NCBI RefSeq assembly: GCF_900111355.1
Contig: NZ_FOHA01000002.1
Coordinates: 292,644 to 356,643 of the forward strand
DNA: 64,000 nt
Reading direction: 5' to 3'
Source: Isobaculum melis
Lineage (GTDB): Bacteria; Bacillota; Bacilli; Lactobacillales; Carnobacteriaceae
The position numbers and the translations under genes are program-made. Below the pieces are notes generated by a model. That model saw nothing but the letters and a program-made list of their open reading frames with translations. It searched no databases and had not been told where the DNA came from. This document shows positions 53,097 through 62,585 of the stretch, in pieces (the first letter of the stretch is position 1; every line of letters begins with the position of its first letter).

Positions 53097-53236
53097 GCTG
53101 TCTTTTTTACATACTCCCCCTTTTATACTTTTCATGCTTTAACATTGACATAGGCATCTAATTTCCGTCAAAAAAACCTGGTATAAAAAACCACAGATAA
53201 ACTGAAAATCCCTATATTTTTTCTGCTATTTTTTTA

Positions 53237-53264
53237 TTGTCTTCATTGAATAAAATGTTACAAT
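53237..53264 (+). promoter_or_regulatory. Promoter of the folate operon
   Basis: TTGTCT and TACAAT are 16 bp apart, with TGT before the -10. The leader of about 120 nt holds small inverted repeats (TTCAAGA/TCTTGAG; GATGCA/TGCATC), but I do not recognise a tetrahydrofolate riboswitch. The rest of 53097-53391 has no gene. Confidence 0.55.
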
Positions 53265-53391
53265 GTGTTTAATTCAAGATGCACATATTTACTTGTCATT
53301 CTTGAGAAACAACTATTTTTAATCATCAAGTGTCAACTACTTTTTTAACTTGCATCACAATAAAACTATTTTGAATGAAGGGTGAAAATGT

Positions 53392-53760
53392 ATGGGAAAA
53401 ATCAGAATTAATAATTTAAGTTTTTACACAAAAAATGGCGTCTTGCCAGAGGAACGGGTCTTGGGTCAGCGTTTAGAGATTGATGTTGAGTTAACTTTAG
53501 ATTTGGCTAAAGCAGGGAAAACCGATTGTGTGGCGGATACGATTAGCTATGCTGAGGTAAATGATCAAATTGCTTTACGCCTAAACAATCATTCTTATGA
53601 TTTAATTGAGGCTGTTGCTTCTGCTATTATTGATGATATTGAAGCCGTTCATGGTCCAAAATTAACCAAAGTTCTTGTTAGAGTCAGAAAATATGGTGTG
53701 CCAATGCCTGGTATTTTTGATAATGTTGAAGTGGAATTAGAAAGAGAGATGACGCACTAA
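53392..53760 (+). CDS. folB: Dihydroneopterin aldolase
   Basis: 122 residues, usual length. GVLPEERVLGQRLEIDVEL and the YDLIEAVAS stretch match FolB; the active-site Lys is in VLVRVRKYGVPM. It converts dihydroneopterin to hydroxymethyl-dihydropterin. First gene of the folate operon; RBS AAGGGTG. Stop and folK start abut. Confidence 0.94.
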   Translation: MGKIRINNLSFYTKNGVLPEERVLGQRLEIDVELTLDLAKAGKTDCVADTISYAEVNDQIALRLNNHSYDLIEAVASAIIDDIEAVHGPKLTKVLVRVRKYGVPMPGIFDNVEVELEREMTH

Positions 53761-54264
53761 ATGACAACTGGTTATTTAGCCTTAGGCAGTAATTTAGGTG
53801 ATCGTTTGTTGACATTAAAGAAAGCGGTTACGAAATTAGAGCAAACTTCAGCTATTCAGGTAGTTGCAAAATCAATAATTTATGAAACACTTCCTTATGG
53901 AGATGTTCCTCAAGATAACTATTTAAATGCTGTCTTACGCATTGAGACTGCGTTATCTCCTCTGGATTTATTGAATAAAACACAGCAAATTGAACAGGAG
54001 TTAGGAAGAGTCCGAACCATTCATTGGGGACCAAGGACGATTGATATTGATCTTTTGTTATTAGGTGATACAACACTCACTAGCGAAAGACTCATCCTTC
54101 CTCATAAAGAAATTACCAAACGTTCCTTTGTTTTGATTCCATTAGCGGATGTGTATGTAAATCAAACACTTTTTGGCCAATCATTGCCTGAATTAATTGA
54201 AGCCACTGGGAATCAGCAGGAAGTTTGGAAAAGCAAAGAAAGTTGGGAATCAATCAATGGATAA
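53761..54264 (+). CDS. folK: 2-amino-4-hydroxy-6-hydroxymethyldihydropteridine pyrophosphokinase
   Basis: 167 residues. The signatures [11 protein letters not shown] at the start, [11 protein letters not shown] and [19 protein letters not shown] are all intact. It adds pyrophosphate to the FolB product. The end overlaps folE by 8 bp. Confidence 0.96.
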   Translation: MTTGYLALGSNLGDRLLTLKKAVTKLEQTSAIQVVAKSIIYETLPYGDVPQDNYLNAVLRIETALSPLDLLNKTQQIEQELGRVRTIHWGPRTIDIDLLLLGDTTLTSERLILPHKEITKRSFVLIPLADVYVNQTLFGQSLPELIEATGNQQEVWKSKESWESING

Positions 54265-54823
54265 AAAACAACAAGCAATCATTGAAGCAGCAGTTACGCA
54301 AATTTTAACAGCAATTGGAGAAGACCCTAAACGTTCAGGTCTAAAGGATACCCCAAAACGTGTCGCTAGAATGTATGGCGAAGTTTTTAGCTCTTTAACT
54401 GAACCCGTTTTTGATGATTACGCCTTATTTGATAGTCGCAATGAAGAAGATATGGTATTGGTAAAAGACATCCAATTTTACTCGATGTGTGAGCATCATC
54501 TTTTACCTTTTTTTGGTAAAGCACATATTGCTTATATTCCAGATGGCAATCAAGTTCTTGGCTTAAGTAAATTGCCACGTTTAGTAGAATATTGTGCCAA
54601 GCGGCCTAGTGTCCAGGAAGATTTAACCATGATGATTGCTGAAGAGTTAAGTAAAAATGTCCCAGTTAAAGGAATTGCTGTTTCCATTGAAGCAGCTCAT
54701 ATGTGTATGACTATGAGAGGTGTCAAAACGCCTGACAGTCTTACAAAAACCTTTCATTATCGAGGGTTATTTAAAGAAAATTCTGAATGGAAAAACGACT
54801 TTCTTCAAGCCATTAGAAATTAG
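54257..54823 (+). CDS. folE: GTP cyclohydrolase I
   Basis: 188 residues from ATG 54257 (overlapping the folK stop, so coupled; a much longer open frame upstream is not the true start). Zinc ligands are visible in [19 protein letters not shown] and [11 protein letters not shown]. It makes dihydroneopterin triphosphate, entering the folate pathway. Confidence 0.96.
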   Translation: MDKKQQAIIEAAVTQILTAIGEDPKRSGLKDTPKRVARMYGEVFSSLTEPVFDDYALFDSRNEEDMVLVKDIQFYSMCEHHLLPFFGKAHIAYIPDGNQVLGLSKLPRLVEYCAKRPSVQEDLTMMIAEELSKNVPVKGIAVSIEAAHMCMTMRGVKTPDSLTKTFHYRGLFKENSEWKNDFLQAIRN

Positions 54824-55447
54824 GTGAAGGTTTTGGAAATCATTATTGGTACAAACAATCAAGGGAAATTGAATGAGCTCTCTGCTGGAATCAATGATCC
54901 AGCTATTCAGCTTGTTCCCTATACAACTTATTCCCATCAAGAAATTGATATCCTAGAGTCTGGCAGTAGCTACTTAGCAAATGCACAAATCAAAGCGTTG
55001 CACTATGCCAAGGTGCTTCAAAAAAATGTTTTAGCTGACGATGGTGGCTTAGAGCTTGCGGCTTTCCCAACGCTTTTAGGTGTTGAAACAGCACGCTTCT
55101 TTTCAAAAGACGCAACCGATCAACAAAAAAATCAGCAGCTCTTAGCCTTATTTGATCAGCCAGCCAGCAGTCGTATAATCACTCTGCATGCAGTATTAGT
55201 CTATGCTTCCCCTAATGGTATATTATGTACTGTTGCAGAAGAACTAACTGGGGAAATAGCAAAAGTAGAAACGGGCTCACTTGGTTATGGCTTTGACCGG
55301 ATTTTTTATTTACCTGAAATTAAAAAAACCTTAGCTGAATTGCCTCTAGTTGAAAGAAACCAATACAGTCCAAGAATCCGTGCTTTTCAAAAAATCAGCA
55401 AAAAAATTCAGGAGGTCACAAATGAATCAGCATCCAATATTCGCTAA
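54824..55447 (+). CDS. HAM1/RdgB family nucleoside triphosphate pyrophosphatase in a folate operon
   Basis: 207 residues from GTG 54824, right after folE. IIIGTNNQGKLNELSAGI, VLADDGGLELAAF and the end region SPRIRAFQKI match the RdgB/HAM1 fold. This family normally clears ITP and XTP. No Nudix-type dihydroneopterin-triphosphatase is in the operon, and a HAM1-like gene (xtp2) occupies the same place in the Lactobacillus plantarum folate cluster. It may therefore perform the dephosphorylation step between FolE and FolB. It overlaps folP by 26 bp. Confidence 0.85.
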   Translation: MKVLEIIIGTNNQGKLNELSAGINDPAIQLVPYTTYSHQEIDILESGSSYLANAQIKALHYAKVLQKNVLADDGGLELAAFPTLLGVETARFFSKDATDQQKNQQLLALFDQPASSRIITLHAVLVYASPNGILCTVAEELTGEIAKVETGSLGYGFDRIFYLPEIKKTLAELPLVERNQYSPRIRAFQKISKKIQEVTNESASNIR

Positions 55448-56222
55448 ACCAGCTACACAAATCATGGGCATTGTTAATGTTACACCTGACTCTTTTTCTG
55501 ATGGTGGACTTTTTTATGACACGCAGCATGCAATTGAGCATGCCAAACAGTTGATTAAAGAAGGTGTTGATATTCTTGATATTGGTGGACAATCAACCCG
55601 TCCAGGTTATCAGGAAGTTTCGGAAGAGGAAGAGTTAGCTAGAGTTGCACCTGTTATTAAAGCGATTCGTCAGCTAACTGACCTACCCATTTCAATTGAT
55701 ACTTATTTTCCAAGTGTGGCCAAAGCTGCTTTGGCACTTGGTGCAACGATTTTAAATGATGTGCGTGGCTTAGATCATCCTGAAATGCTTGCTGTTGCAA
55801 AAGCCTTTCCAAAAGCTGGGCTCATCATTATGCACTCTCGACCTAGAATCAGTACCTTAACCATTCAAGAAGATCTTCAAGCTTTTTATCAAGAAAAAAT
55901 CAAACAATGCCAACAAGCAAATATTGCGCTTGAGCGAATTTGCTTTGATCCAGGAATTGGCTTTGGCAAAAGCTTAGCAGAAAATATTCAAATTTTACAA
56001 AATCCCGATGCTTTTCGCTATCAAGATTATCCACTTTTATATGGCGTTTCAAGAAAACGAACAATTGAACATCTAACTGGGGAAACAAATCCGATGGAAC
56101 GTGATATTGCCTCGATTACGGCTTCCCTTTATGCCGCCAATCAGGGGGTTGAAATTTTGCGGATACATCATGTCAAAGGAATGAAAGAAGCCTTAACTGT
56201 TTGGCAAACTCTTGATTGCTAA
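55422..56222 (+). CDS. folP: Dihydropteroate synthase
   Basis: 266 residues from ATG 55422 (AGGAGG six bases upstream, inside the previous gene). The first signature is IMGIVNVTPDSFSDGG, the second DILDIGGQSTRPG, then LLYGVSRKRTI with the pterin-binding Ser and Arg. It joins the FolK product to p-aminobenzoate and is the sulfonamide target. Confidence 0.96.
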   Translation: MNQHPIFAKPATQIMGIVNVTPDSFSDGGLFYDTQHAIEHAKQLIKEGVDILDIGGQSTRPGYQEVSEEEELARVAPVIKAIRQLTDLPISIDTYFPSVAKAALALGATILNDVRGLDHPEMLAVAKAFPKAGLIIMHSRPRISTLTIQEDLQAFYQEKIKQCQQANIALERICFDPGIGFGKSLAENIQILQNPDAFRYQDYPLLYGVSRKRTIEHLTGETNPMERDIASITASLYAANQGVEILRIHHVKGMKEALTVWQTLDC

Positions 56223-56294
56223 GACAATCATTTGGATTTATCAAACAGTCCCTATTTCCACTTTAAAATGAATGATTAAAGGAGTATGACTTTT

Positions 56295-56816
56295 ATGAAT
56301 CGATCGAAAGTATGGCTCATTACATTTGGTAGTAGTATTGTAGCCATCCAAATTATTTTAGGAAGCCTACTGTCTGTTCAATTTCTCTTAACTAAGATCT
56401 CTTTTTCATTTATTGCCATGGCACTTTCCGCTAGAGTCTTTCGGCCACATATTACAGCAGGATTAGCAGCCTTAGCCTATACACTTGGGATGATTCTTTT
56501 TCCAAAATTCACTTTTTTTCCAGGCTTTATCTTAACTGCTTTTCTGGCTGGTCTAATATTTGGCTATGCACTCTACAAAAAAGTAACTCTCTTGCGAATC
56601 ATGCTTGCTAACTTTTTAGTTACCTTTGGTGTGTATTTATTCTTAAATAGCTTATGGTTGAATATGCTTTATCAAACACCCTGGTCTTTCTTATTAAGTA
56701 CACGTTTTATTCAAGAAGTGATTACCTTTACAGTTTACACGGCAATTTTGATTCTTTTATTTAAAATTCCAACGATTAATCATTTAACTGAAAAAGGTCG
56801 GCAATATACAAAATAG
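56295..56816 (+). CDS. folT: Folate ECF transporter S component
   Basis: 173 residues from ATG 56295 (GGAG ten bases upstream). Six hydrophobic segments, the N-terminal ALSARVFRPHITAGLAALAY region and location after folP identify an ECF S component of the FolT kind. It would capture folate for a shared EcfAA'T module encoded elsewhere. The cell can apparently make and import folate. About 70 bp after folP. Confidence 0.85.
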   Translation: MNRSKVWLITFGSSIVAIQIILGSLLSVQFLLTKISFSFIAMALSARVFRPHITAGLAALAYTLGMILFPKFTFFPGFILTAFLAGLIFGYALYKKVTLLRIMLANFLVTFGVYLFLNSLWLNMLYQTPWSFLLSTRFIQEVITFTVYTAILILLFKIPTINHLTEKGRQYTK

Positions 56817-56823
56817 CAGCTAG

Positions 56824-56856
56824 CATAAAAAAAGCCTCAATGGCTTTTTTTATGTT
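56824..56856. terminator. Bidirectional terminator between folT and the lipoprotein gene
   Basis: CATAAAAAAAGCC paired with GGCTTTTTTTATG (13 bp) with A and T runs on both sides. Confidence 0.85.
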
Positions 56857-56860
56857 CACA

Positions 56861-57541
56861 CTATTCAGTAATGGGAAGTTTGCCATTAAAATCAATATAC
56901 TCAGTTAATGGGGTAATAAACTGCACGCGATTGTCATATAAATAAACATTTGGCTTTCCTTGATCTTCATAAATAAAAGCTTCCATATCCATTCTTAAAC
57001 CTGCTGCAATGCTTACATCTGCACTAGAAAGCATGAAAGCCTTTGCTTGTCCTTCTGTCAGTCTGCCATTGCTATACTCTTCTTTAATTCTTTCCCACTC
57101 AGTTTCTTCTAAGCGCACTTTTAGCGCTTCAATATCTGTCACAACACTATCTGGTTCACCTAATATTTGAATCACTTGTTCTCCTGTATAATGAGAATAA
57201 TCAGGCAGAACCGCACGCATGCTTCCTTCTCCATCAGACTCATACATGACTTCTTCATTATCATCTTCTGGATTTGGGGTAAAGATGCCACCACTTGTGT
57301 CAGCTATTGGCTTTTCGTTGCTTGGCTCTTTTTGAACACTGCTTTCAGAATGACGTGCTTCTTTTTCTAGCTCTTTTTCCTTCTCTAATTCTTTTTCCTT
57401 TTCTTTCTTCTTTTTCTTTTTACTTTCATTAACACTTGTGCGATCTGCTTCCTGCTCTTTTTTTGTTGTATCTTTTGACTTTAAGCTGCACCCGCTTAGA
57501 ACTAACAGTAACAAACTACAAGTGACCATCCATTTTTTCAT
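56861..57541 (-). CDS. Lipoprotein, DUF4947-like
   Basis: 226 residues. The lipobox LLVLSGCS puts the lipidated Cys at about residue 18. A long Lys/Glu-rich low-complexity linker (KKKKKKEKEKELEKEKELEK) leads to a globular C-terminal domain (about 110-226) with HYTGEQVIQILGEPDSVV, resembling the DUF4947 family of streptococcal and enterococcal lipoproteins. Surface-anchored; function unknown. Confidence 0.78.
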   Translation of the reverse strand: MKKWMVTCSLLLLVLSGCSLKSKDTTKKEQEADRTSVNESKKKKKKEKEKELEKEKELEKEARHSESSVQKEPSNEKPIADTSGGIFTPNPEDDNEEVMYESDGEGSMRAVLPDYSHYTGEQVIQILGEPDSVVTDIEALKVRLEETEWERIKEEYSNGRLTEGQAKAFMLSSADVSIAAGLRMDMEAFIYEDQGKPNVYLYDNRVQFITPLTEYIDFNGKLPITE

Positions 57542-57652
57542 TTTTTTCTCCTTAACCTCTATGTATTTTTAGTACAAAATAAACTTTCTCCTTTTAATTT
57601 ACAGGAAAAAGCTTAAATTTCATAGTGTTTTTTTAATAAAGCAGGTCACAAA

Positions 57653-57677
57653 AAAAGAGCCTACTAAAGTAAGCTCT
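57653..57677 (-). terminator. Terminator after the esterase gene
   Basis: AGAGC-TTACTttAGTA-GGCTCT followed by TTTTTTT on the minus strand. The remaining 57542-57774 shows no gene. Confidence 0.75.
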
Positions 57678-57774
57678 CTAAAATACTTATTTTTCGGCTA
57701 TTTGCTCTGTTTGTAAGAGAAAAGGATAGCATGCTCCTAATAAATTTTCTTCATTTCTAAAGGCACAGGCTTCT

Positions 57775-58830
57775 TTAATCATCCGCTAGCATAAATTGAA
57801 CAGCCTCTTTTAGGCAATCATCTCCTTGTAGATAATCCCCTACTTTATCCATAAACGCATGAACCATTCCATCATATCTTAAATAATAAATATCTGCTCC
57901 AGCTTGCTTCGCTTTTTCATAAAATGCCTCTCCCTGAGGACGTAACGCATCAAATTCTCCAACCATAAATAAAGTTTTAGGTAGTTTGGCCAATAATTCT
58001 GCATCTGCATTATATGGCGAAATCATCATCGATTCTGCATCTGCATCTCGAATATACCAAGCATCAATCGCACTAAAGGATTGACTAAACCCAGTGGCAT
58101 ATTGATGAATTAAAGCCTCATCTGCTTGAATATTTAGTTGATTCCAATTATAAAAGTCTTGAAGCAACCCTTCGTTTTTCCCTTGATAAACAACTGGATA
58201 CAATGAAACCGCATGTTGAATACAATTTGTCCCATATAAACGATCTAATAAAGACATCACATAGGTAAGATTTCCTCCCGCAGAATCTCCCATCACATTA
58301 AGATTCGCTTCATTTACCTTTAAGGCTTCATGATGATGCTTCACATATACCAGTGCTTGATAGGCATCAATAATTCCTTTAGGATAAGGATTTTCTGGCG
58401 CCAAACCATAGTCAACAGAGAAAACTCTGATATCTCCTAAGTCTGCTATTCTTCTACATGGTAGGTCCACATTATCTAAAGAGCCTCCAAAAAATCCACC
58501 ACCATGATAGAAAACTACAGCTGGTAAAACTTCATTAGCGCGCTCTTTTTTCACATAGCTTCTCACAGGAATACCTGCAAAATCTGTATTTGTTACTAAT
58601 ATTTCATGTGTTGCAATATCTTTTGCAGCAGGCCAGCCCATCATTGCACGCATCATGGCTACATCAGGAATAACAGCCGCTTCATTTACTGAATCTGTTT
58701 CCTCTGGAGGGGTAATTTCTTCCTTAGCACGTGGATCCAAATACCCTGACTCTTGATAGCCAGGTACTCTTTTAATGTGCATTCTTTCATCAGTTGTTGC
58801 GATACTTGCCATAACATCTTTATTTTGCAT
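57775..58830 (-). CDS. Alpha/beta hydrolase, hormone-sensitive-lipase type esterase
   Basis: 351 residues from ATG 58830 (GAGGAG seven bases upstream, overlapping the MFS stop by 11 bp). The oxyanion-hole motif FYHGGGFFGGS, nucleophile NVMGDSAGGNLTY and late Asp/His (EFDALRPQGE; DGMVHAF) define the family. It probably hydrolyses a short-chain ester or a lactone. Co-transcribed with the MFS carrier. Confidence 0.88.
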   Translation of the reverse strand: MQNKDVMASIATTDERMHIKRVPGYQESGYLDPRAKEEITPPEETDSVNEAAVIPDVAMMRAMMGWPAAKDIATHEILVTNTDFAGIPVRSYVKKERANEVLPAVVFYHGGGFFGGSLDNVDLPCRRIADLGDIRVFSVDYGLAPENPYPKGIIDAYQALVYVKHHHEALKVNEANLNVMGDSAGGNLTYVMSLLDRLYGTNCIQHAVSLYPVVYQGKNEGLLQDFYNWNQLNIQADEALIHQYATGFSQSFSAIDAWYIRDADAESMMISPYNADAELLAKLPKTLFMVGEFDALRPQGEAFYEKAKQAGADIYYLRYDGMVHAFMDKVGDYLQGDDCLKEAVQFMLADD

Positions 58831-60031
58831 ATCCATTCTCCTCTTCCTTTTGAACAATTTGTTTATTTTTATGAAGCATTGTTACAACTAAAGTACTGAT
58901 CCCTAGTCCAATTAAGAAAATACTACAAATGAAGAGATTTCCTTTTGCATCTGATAATGAGAACAATTGACCTAAACCATTCACAAGAGTTGGTGATAAA
59001 AACACACCTAAATTAATCCCAACAAGTAAGAGTGAAGTAGCTAAGTTGACTGAGTTAGTAGGTGCTACTTCCCCCGTTAATATGAATAAATAGGGTGCCG
59101 CCAAGCTAAAACAAACCCCGGCAATACTTGCCCCAACGACCACTAGCAATAAACTAGATGCATTGGCAATGATGAAAAAGCCTAGTCCCATTCCTAAAAT
59201 ACCAATTGGCAACACAAATTTTTTCAATAATTTAAAGATTTTCCCATAAACCACACCAATCACAATCCCCACAATAGTTACAGCACTTAAAATGCTCGCA
59301 GCATTCTCAGGCTGTCCAAGATTGGTTTCCATTAGGAAAGTGGACATTTTCAGCATTAAAACCATGAAGAATGCATAAAGGAATAAGGCAAATACCATCA
59401 AGCCAATCGTTGCCACATTGACCGTTTCTTTACCACTCGTATCAACAGACACTGCTGTTGTAGTTGTTTTTTTTGAAGGGAGCTTGACAAATAAACCAAA
59501 CAAGACAATAGGAATCAGCATTGCCGCATAAATTAAATAAGATGTATGCCAGCCATATTTTGCTAGTACACCAACTAGCAAGGTTAAAATAGTACTACCA
59601 ATCGATCCCATTGCACTTTGCAGCCCCATCATAGAAGCCTGCTCTTCACCATCGTAAATTTCAGTGATTAAGCTTACAGCTAATGAATTAAATAAACCAA
59701 TTCCTGCACCAAAGAAAAAACGTGAAATTAATACAATGAGATAGCTACTTGTAAAAACAGGCATCATCCCTGCAACTAAAGCAAGAATCAGACCTAGCAT
59801 AATGGTTTGCTTTTTACCAATTTGACGAATAAAAAGATTACTAATAAGAACAAAAATCAAGATACCAAAGTTTGGTACTGTCGCAATTAATTCCACCGAT
59901 GCTAAACTTTGTGCTGTAAAAGACTCCTTCATTAAAGGAATTAAAGCAGATATTGCTGGTGCTGCCGTTAACATTAAAGAAATAGATAAGAGTGATACTT
60001 TGAAAAGAAATTGATTCTTTTGACCATCCAT
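58820..60031 (-). CDS. MFS transporter
   Basis: 403 residues with about 12 membrane segments. The motif after TM2 (FIRQIGKKQTIMLGLILA) and SRFFFGAGIGLFNSLAV belong to the major facilitator superfamily. RBS AGGAGG. Upstream is a perfect cre site. Substrate unknown; it may carry the ester or its product processed by the esterase. Confidence 0.88.
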   Translation of the reverse strand: MDGQKNQFLFKVSLLSISLMLTAAPAISALIPLMKESFTAQSLASVELIATVPNFGILIFVLISNLFIRQIGKKQTIMLGLILALVAGMMPVFTSSYLIVLISRFFFGAGIGLFNSLAVSLITEIYDGEEQASMMGLQSAMGSIGSTILTLLVGVLAKYGWHTSYLIYAAMLIPIVLFGLFVKLPSKKTTTTAVSVDTSGKETVNVATIGLMVFALFLYAFFMVLMLKMSTFLMETNLGQPENAASILSAVTIVGIVIGVVYGKIFKLLKKFVLPIGILGMGLGFFIIANASSLLLVVVGASIAGVCFSLAAPYLFILTGEVAPTNSVNLATSLLLVGINLGVFLSPTLVNGLGQLFSLSDAKGNLFICSIFLIGLGISTLVVTMLHKNKQIVQKEEENGYAK

Positions 60032-60053
60032 TTTTATGACCTCCTACTGTTTT

Positions 60054-60067
60054 TGAAACCGGTTACA
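60054..60067 (-). promoter_or_regulatory. cre (CcpA) site upstream of the MFS gene
   Basis: TGTAACCGGTTTCA on the minus strand matches TGNAANCGNTNNCA at every fixed position; it lies 23 bp before the MFS ATG. Catabolite repression of the transporter-esterase operon is expected. Confidence 0.7.
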
Positions 60068-60123
60068 TTTATAGATTAACATGTATCCGATAAATAAAAG
60101 GTCTGATACTGGCTAAAAAAAGG

Positions 60124-61005
60124 TCAATTCTTGTCCTCATCTTTTTGACTACGAACATCAAGCTGATATTGCTTTGGCGATACACCATATAAATGAATAA
60201 AAGTTTGTCTAAAAGATTTTACATTAGCAAAACCAACTAAATCAGAAATAACAGCAATTGGCTTATCTGTATGCATCAAATAACGTTCTCCATGCTGTAC
60301 TCGTACAAGACGCACATAACTCATAACACCCATTCCTAAATATTTTTTAAATAATTTGGCTAAATAAAATGTAGACAAATGAAACGTTTCTGCTAAAAAC
60401 TGGACAGATAGCTCAAGAGTATAATGCTCTTGAATATAAGCAATAATATCTCCCACCTTTTCTAATCCAACATTTTGTACAATTGCAAGTGTTGAATCTT
60501 TCACTTGATACATCCAATCCTTTGCTAATAAATAAAGCAGTTGATAAGTTAAACTTAACAGTTGCATCTCTTGATAAAGTTCATCCTGAGAAGCTACAGC
60601 CTCATAGAATGAGAATAAGCATTTTTGCAGTTCAGCTACTTTTTCCTGCTTGTCTACAAATTGATTAGGATGTGTAACAAACCTCATATATTCAAAATGA
60701 GGAATCATTTTTTTTAATAACGCATAAGGAACCTGAATGGTCATTGCATCAATTGTAGTGGTAATCCCTGGAAAAACACTATGAACTTCCGCTGGATTAA
60801 TGATTAAAATACTTCCTTTATGTGTTTGATATTCTTTAGCATGAATCTTATAACTTGGAATAGAACCAGCCACTGTCAATGAAATTTCCAATGATTGATG
60901 CCAATGAGGCAATACACTGCTTCCACCATGACTACTATTATGAATAATCCAATTAATTGGGACAATTGTATTGGTATACTGAATCACTTCATGCTTAAAT
61001 TCCAT
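60124..61005 (-). CDS. AraC family transcriptional regulator with cupin sensor
   Basis: 293 residues from ATG 61005 (GAGGAGAGGG upstream; an ATG at 61029 is less likely). The N-terminal cupin-like domain (HWHQSLEISLTVAGSIPSYK) is followed by an AraC DNA-binding domain (VQFLAETFHLSTFYLAKLFK; ISDLVGFANVKSFRQTF). It is upstream of the MFS-esterase genes and probably activates them. Confidence 0.9.
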   Translation of the reverse strand: MEFKHEVIQYTNTIVPINWIIHNSSHGGSSVLPHWHQSLEISLTVAGSIPSYKIHAKEYQTHKGSILIINPAEVHSVFPGITTTIDAMTIQVPYALLKKMIPHFEYMRFVTHPNQFVDKQEKVAELQKCLFSFYEAVASQDELYQEMQLLSLTYQLLYLLAKDWMYQVKDSTLAIVQNVGLEKVGDIIAYIQEHYTLELSVQFLAETFHLSTFYLAKLFKKYLGMGVMSYVRLVRVQHGERYLMHTDKPIAVISDLVGFANVKSFRQTFIHLYGVSPKQYQLDVRSQKDEDKN

Positions 61006-61099
61006 TTTACCCTCTCCTCTTTTGTCCAACCCTCAAACTTACATTGATTTTAAATCAATTCAATAAGGAATGCAAAAATGATTATTTTTCAGACAAGAC

Positions 61100-61139
61100 A
61101 AAAAGCTAGCAACGTTTGCTAAAACCGCTACTAGCTTGC
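61100..61139 (-). terminator. Terminator after the YjdF gene
   Basis: AAGCTAG...CTAGCTT stem followed by TTTTTG on the minus strand. Confidence 0.6.
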
Positions 61140-61144
61140 ACCAT

Positions 61145-61564
61145 CTAATGCCCCTTATGCTTCTGCTTTCTTTTTTCCTGCTTCAAGCGGAACTGAGTGG
61201 CTTTAAATGCTTCTTTTGCTTTTTTGGAATTTTTCTTCCGTTCAGTCTTTCTTAATTCTCGTTGTGCCTGTAAGGCTTGTTGAGATTTTGTGCCAATGGC
61301 TGGTTGCTTCTTTTGCCGATTGATTGCTCGATGCATTCTTTTAGGATTCATCCTGTTTTTCACCTTTTCTTCTGCTACCATTGCTTCACTAAAAGGTAAA
61401 AAAATAAATTGATTGAGTACCACATCCAGCACTTCATGATTTTTAGGTTCTGGCCCAAAAGTATATTTGCAGACTGATAACTGACCGTTATCGATGCATT
61501 CAAAGAGTCCCACCCAAAAAGGCTTTTCAAAGTATACAGTTAATTGACAATATCTGACATCCAT
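61145..61564 (-). CDS. yjdF: YjdF family protein
   Basis: 139 residues. MDVRYCQLTVYFEKPFWVGL and the very basic, helical C-terminal half (about 70-139, Lys/Arg-rich) are typical of YjdF of Bacillus and relatives. Function unknown; the family is commonly controlled by the yjdF-motif riboswitch, which seems to be present here. Confidence 0.85.
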   Translation of the reverse strand: MDVRYCQLTVYFEKPFWVGLFECIDNGQLSVCKYTFGPEPKNHEVLDVVLNQFIFLPFSEAMVAEEKVKNRMNPKRMHRAINRQKKQPAIGTKSQQALQAQRELRKTERKKNSKKAKEAFKATQFRLKQEKRKQKHKGH

Positions 61565-61589
61565 AAATTCCCCTCCTATATCAAATGAT

Positions 61590-61690
61590 ATAAAGAATGG
61601 ACAACCATAGGAGGCAGGTTACTGACAATTGTTGCCAACTGCGTCTGGACTACCGACCAGAACTGTGTTTTTATCCTTACCTATTCAAAT
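61590..61690 (-). ncRNA. Probable yjdF-motif riboswitch
   Basis: The minus-strand leader directly before yjdF contains AGGTAAGGATAAAAACAC, TGGTCGGTAGTCCAGACGCAG and GGAGG sites in the order I remember for the yjdF motif, which senses azaaromatic compounds. I could not test the fold; the assignment rests on gene context and these conserved stretches. Confidence 0.6.
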
Positions 61691-61752
61691 TATCATGGAT
61701 AAAGGGAATCTTCAAGCTTTTTTAGCTATATCTTCTTTTCTTCATAAAACAC

Positions 61753-61801
61753 TTGTGTTTTATTGAGCAAATAGATATAATTGAGAATGAATCTCATTGT
61801 C
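61753..61801 (+). promoter_or_regulatory. Promoter with Fur-like box for the methyltransferase-cupin operon
   Basis: TTGTGT (61753) and TATAAT (61776) are 17 bp apart. Immediately after the -10, 61783-61801 matches the 19-bp Fur consensus at about 14 positions (GAGAATGAATCTCATTGTC). Iron-dependent or Fur-family repression is suggested. 61565-61752 otherwise holds only the yjdF leader. Confidence 0.5.
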
Positions 61802-61820
61802 AATAAAAAGGAGGTAACCT

Positions 61821-62582
61821 ATGAAAACAGAAGCTGGACACAATTTTTTGGCTCGCTTGGGCAAGACCCGTTTACGACCAGGAGGCATCATAGCTACTAA
61901 ATGGCTGATTGAACAAGCTGAGATAACTAGTGATACAAAGATTTTGGAAGTTGCTTGTAATATGGGAACAACCATGATTGAACTAGCAAAAAACCATCAA
62001 TGTGAAATTGTAGGCGTTGATTTGAGTCAAGCTGCACTAGAAAAAGCAACACAAAATATCGCTGCGCACCATTTAGAGCATCTGATTTCTGTACAAAAAG
62101 CAAATGCAGTAAAATTACCTTTTCCAGATCAATCATTTGATTTTATTATAAACGAAGCAATGCTCACAATGTTAGATAACAATGCAAAAAAACGAGCAGT
62201 TGCTGAATATTTTCGCATCTTAAAACCAGGAGGAATGCTTCTTACCCATGATATTTGTTTAACCAGTAACAATCTTGAACTGGTAGAAAAATTGAGTCAA
62301 ACCATCAATGTTCATGTACACCCTCAAATCATTCCTGCATGGGAAGCTACGTTTAGTGGTGCAGGATTTTCAACTATTCAAATAAAAACGGGTAACATGT
62401 CTTTAATGAGTCCAATCGGGATGATCAAAGATGAAGGCTTAGGTCGCACTTTTACGATTATCAAAAATGGGTTAAAAGCTGAGAATCGCTCAACCTTCAA
62501 AAAAATGTTTAACCTATTTAAAACAGCTGCAAATGACTTACAATATATTGCGGTTGCAAGCAAAAAAGCAAAGGAGGATTAA
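61821..62582 (+). CDS. Class I SAM-dependent methyltransferase
   Basis: 253 residues behind AGGAGG. Motif I LEVACNMGTTMIELA (about 46-60; an unusual ACNMG where most have xGxGxG), VGVDLSQAAL, and motif AYFRILKPGG. Close to UbiE-like enzymes. The substrate is unknown. Operon with a cupin protein; probably controlled by metal. Confidence 0.87.
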   Translation: MKTEAGHNFLARLGKTRLRPGGIIATKWLIEQAEITSDTKILEVACNMGTTMIELAKNHQCEIVGVDLSQAALEKATQNIAAHHLEHLISVQKANAVKLPFPDQSFDFIINEAMLTMLDNNAKKRAVAEYFRILKPGGMLLTHDICLTSNNLELVEKLSQTINVHVHPQIIPAWEATFSGAGFSTIQIKTGNMSLMSPIGMIKDEGLGRTFTIIKNGLKAENRSTFKKMFNLFKTAANDLQYIAVASKKAKED

Positions 62583-62585
62583 TTG

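Noticed and set aside
53271..53391. Tetrahydrofolate riboswitch before folB
   Set aside because: Only short inverted repeats are present; the conserved THF riboswitch core was not found.
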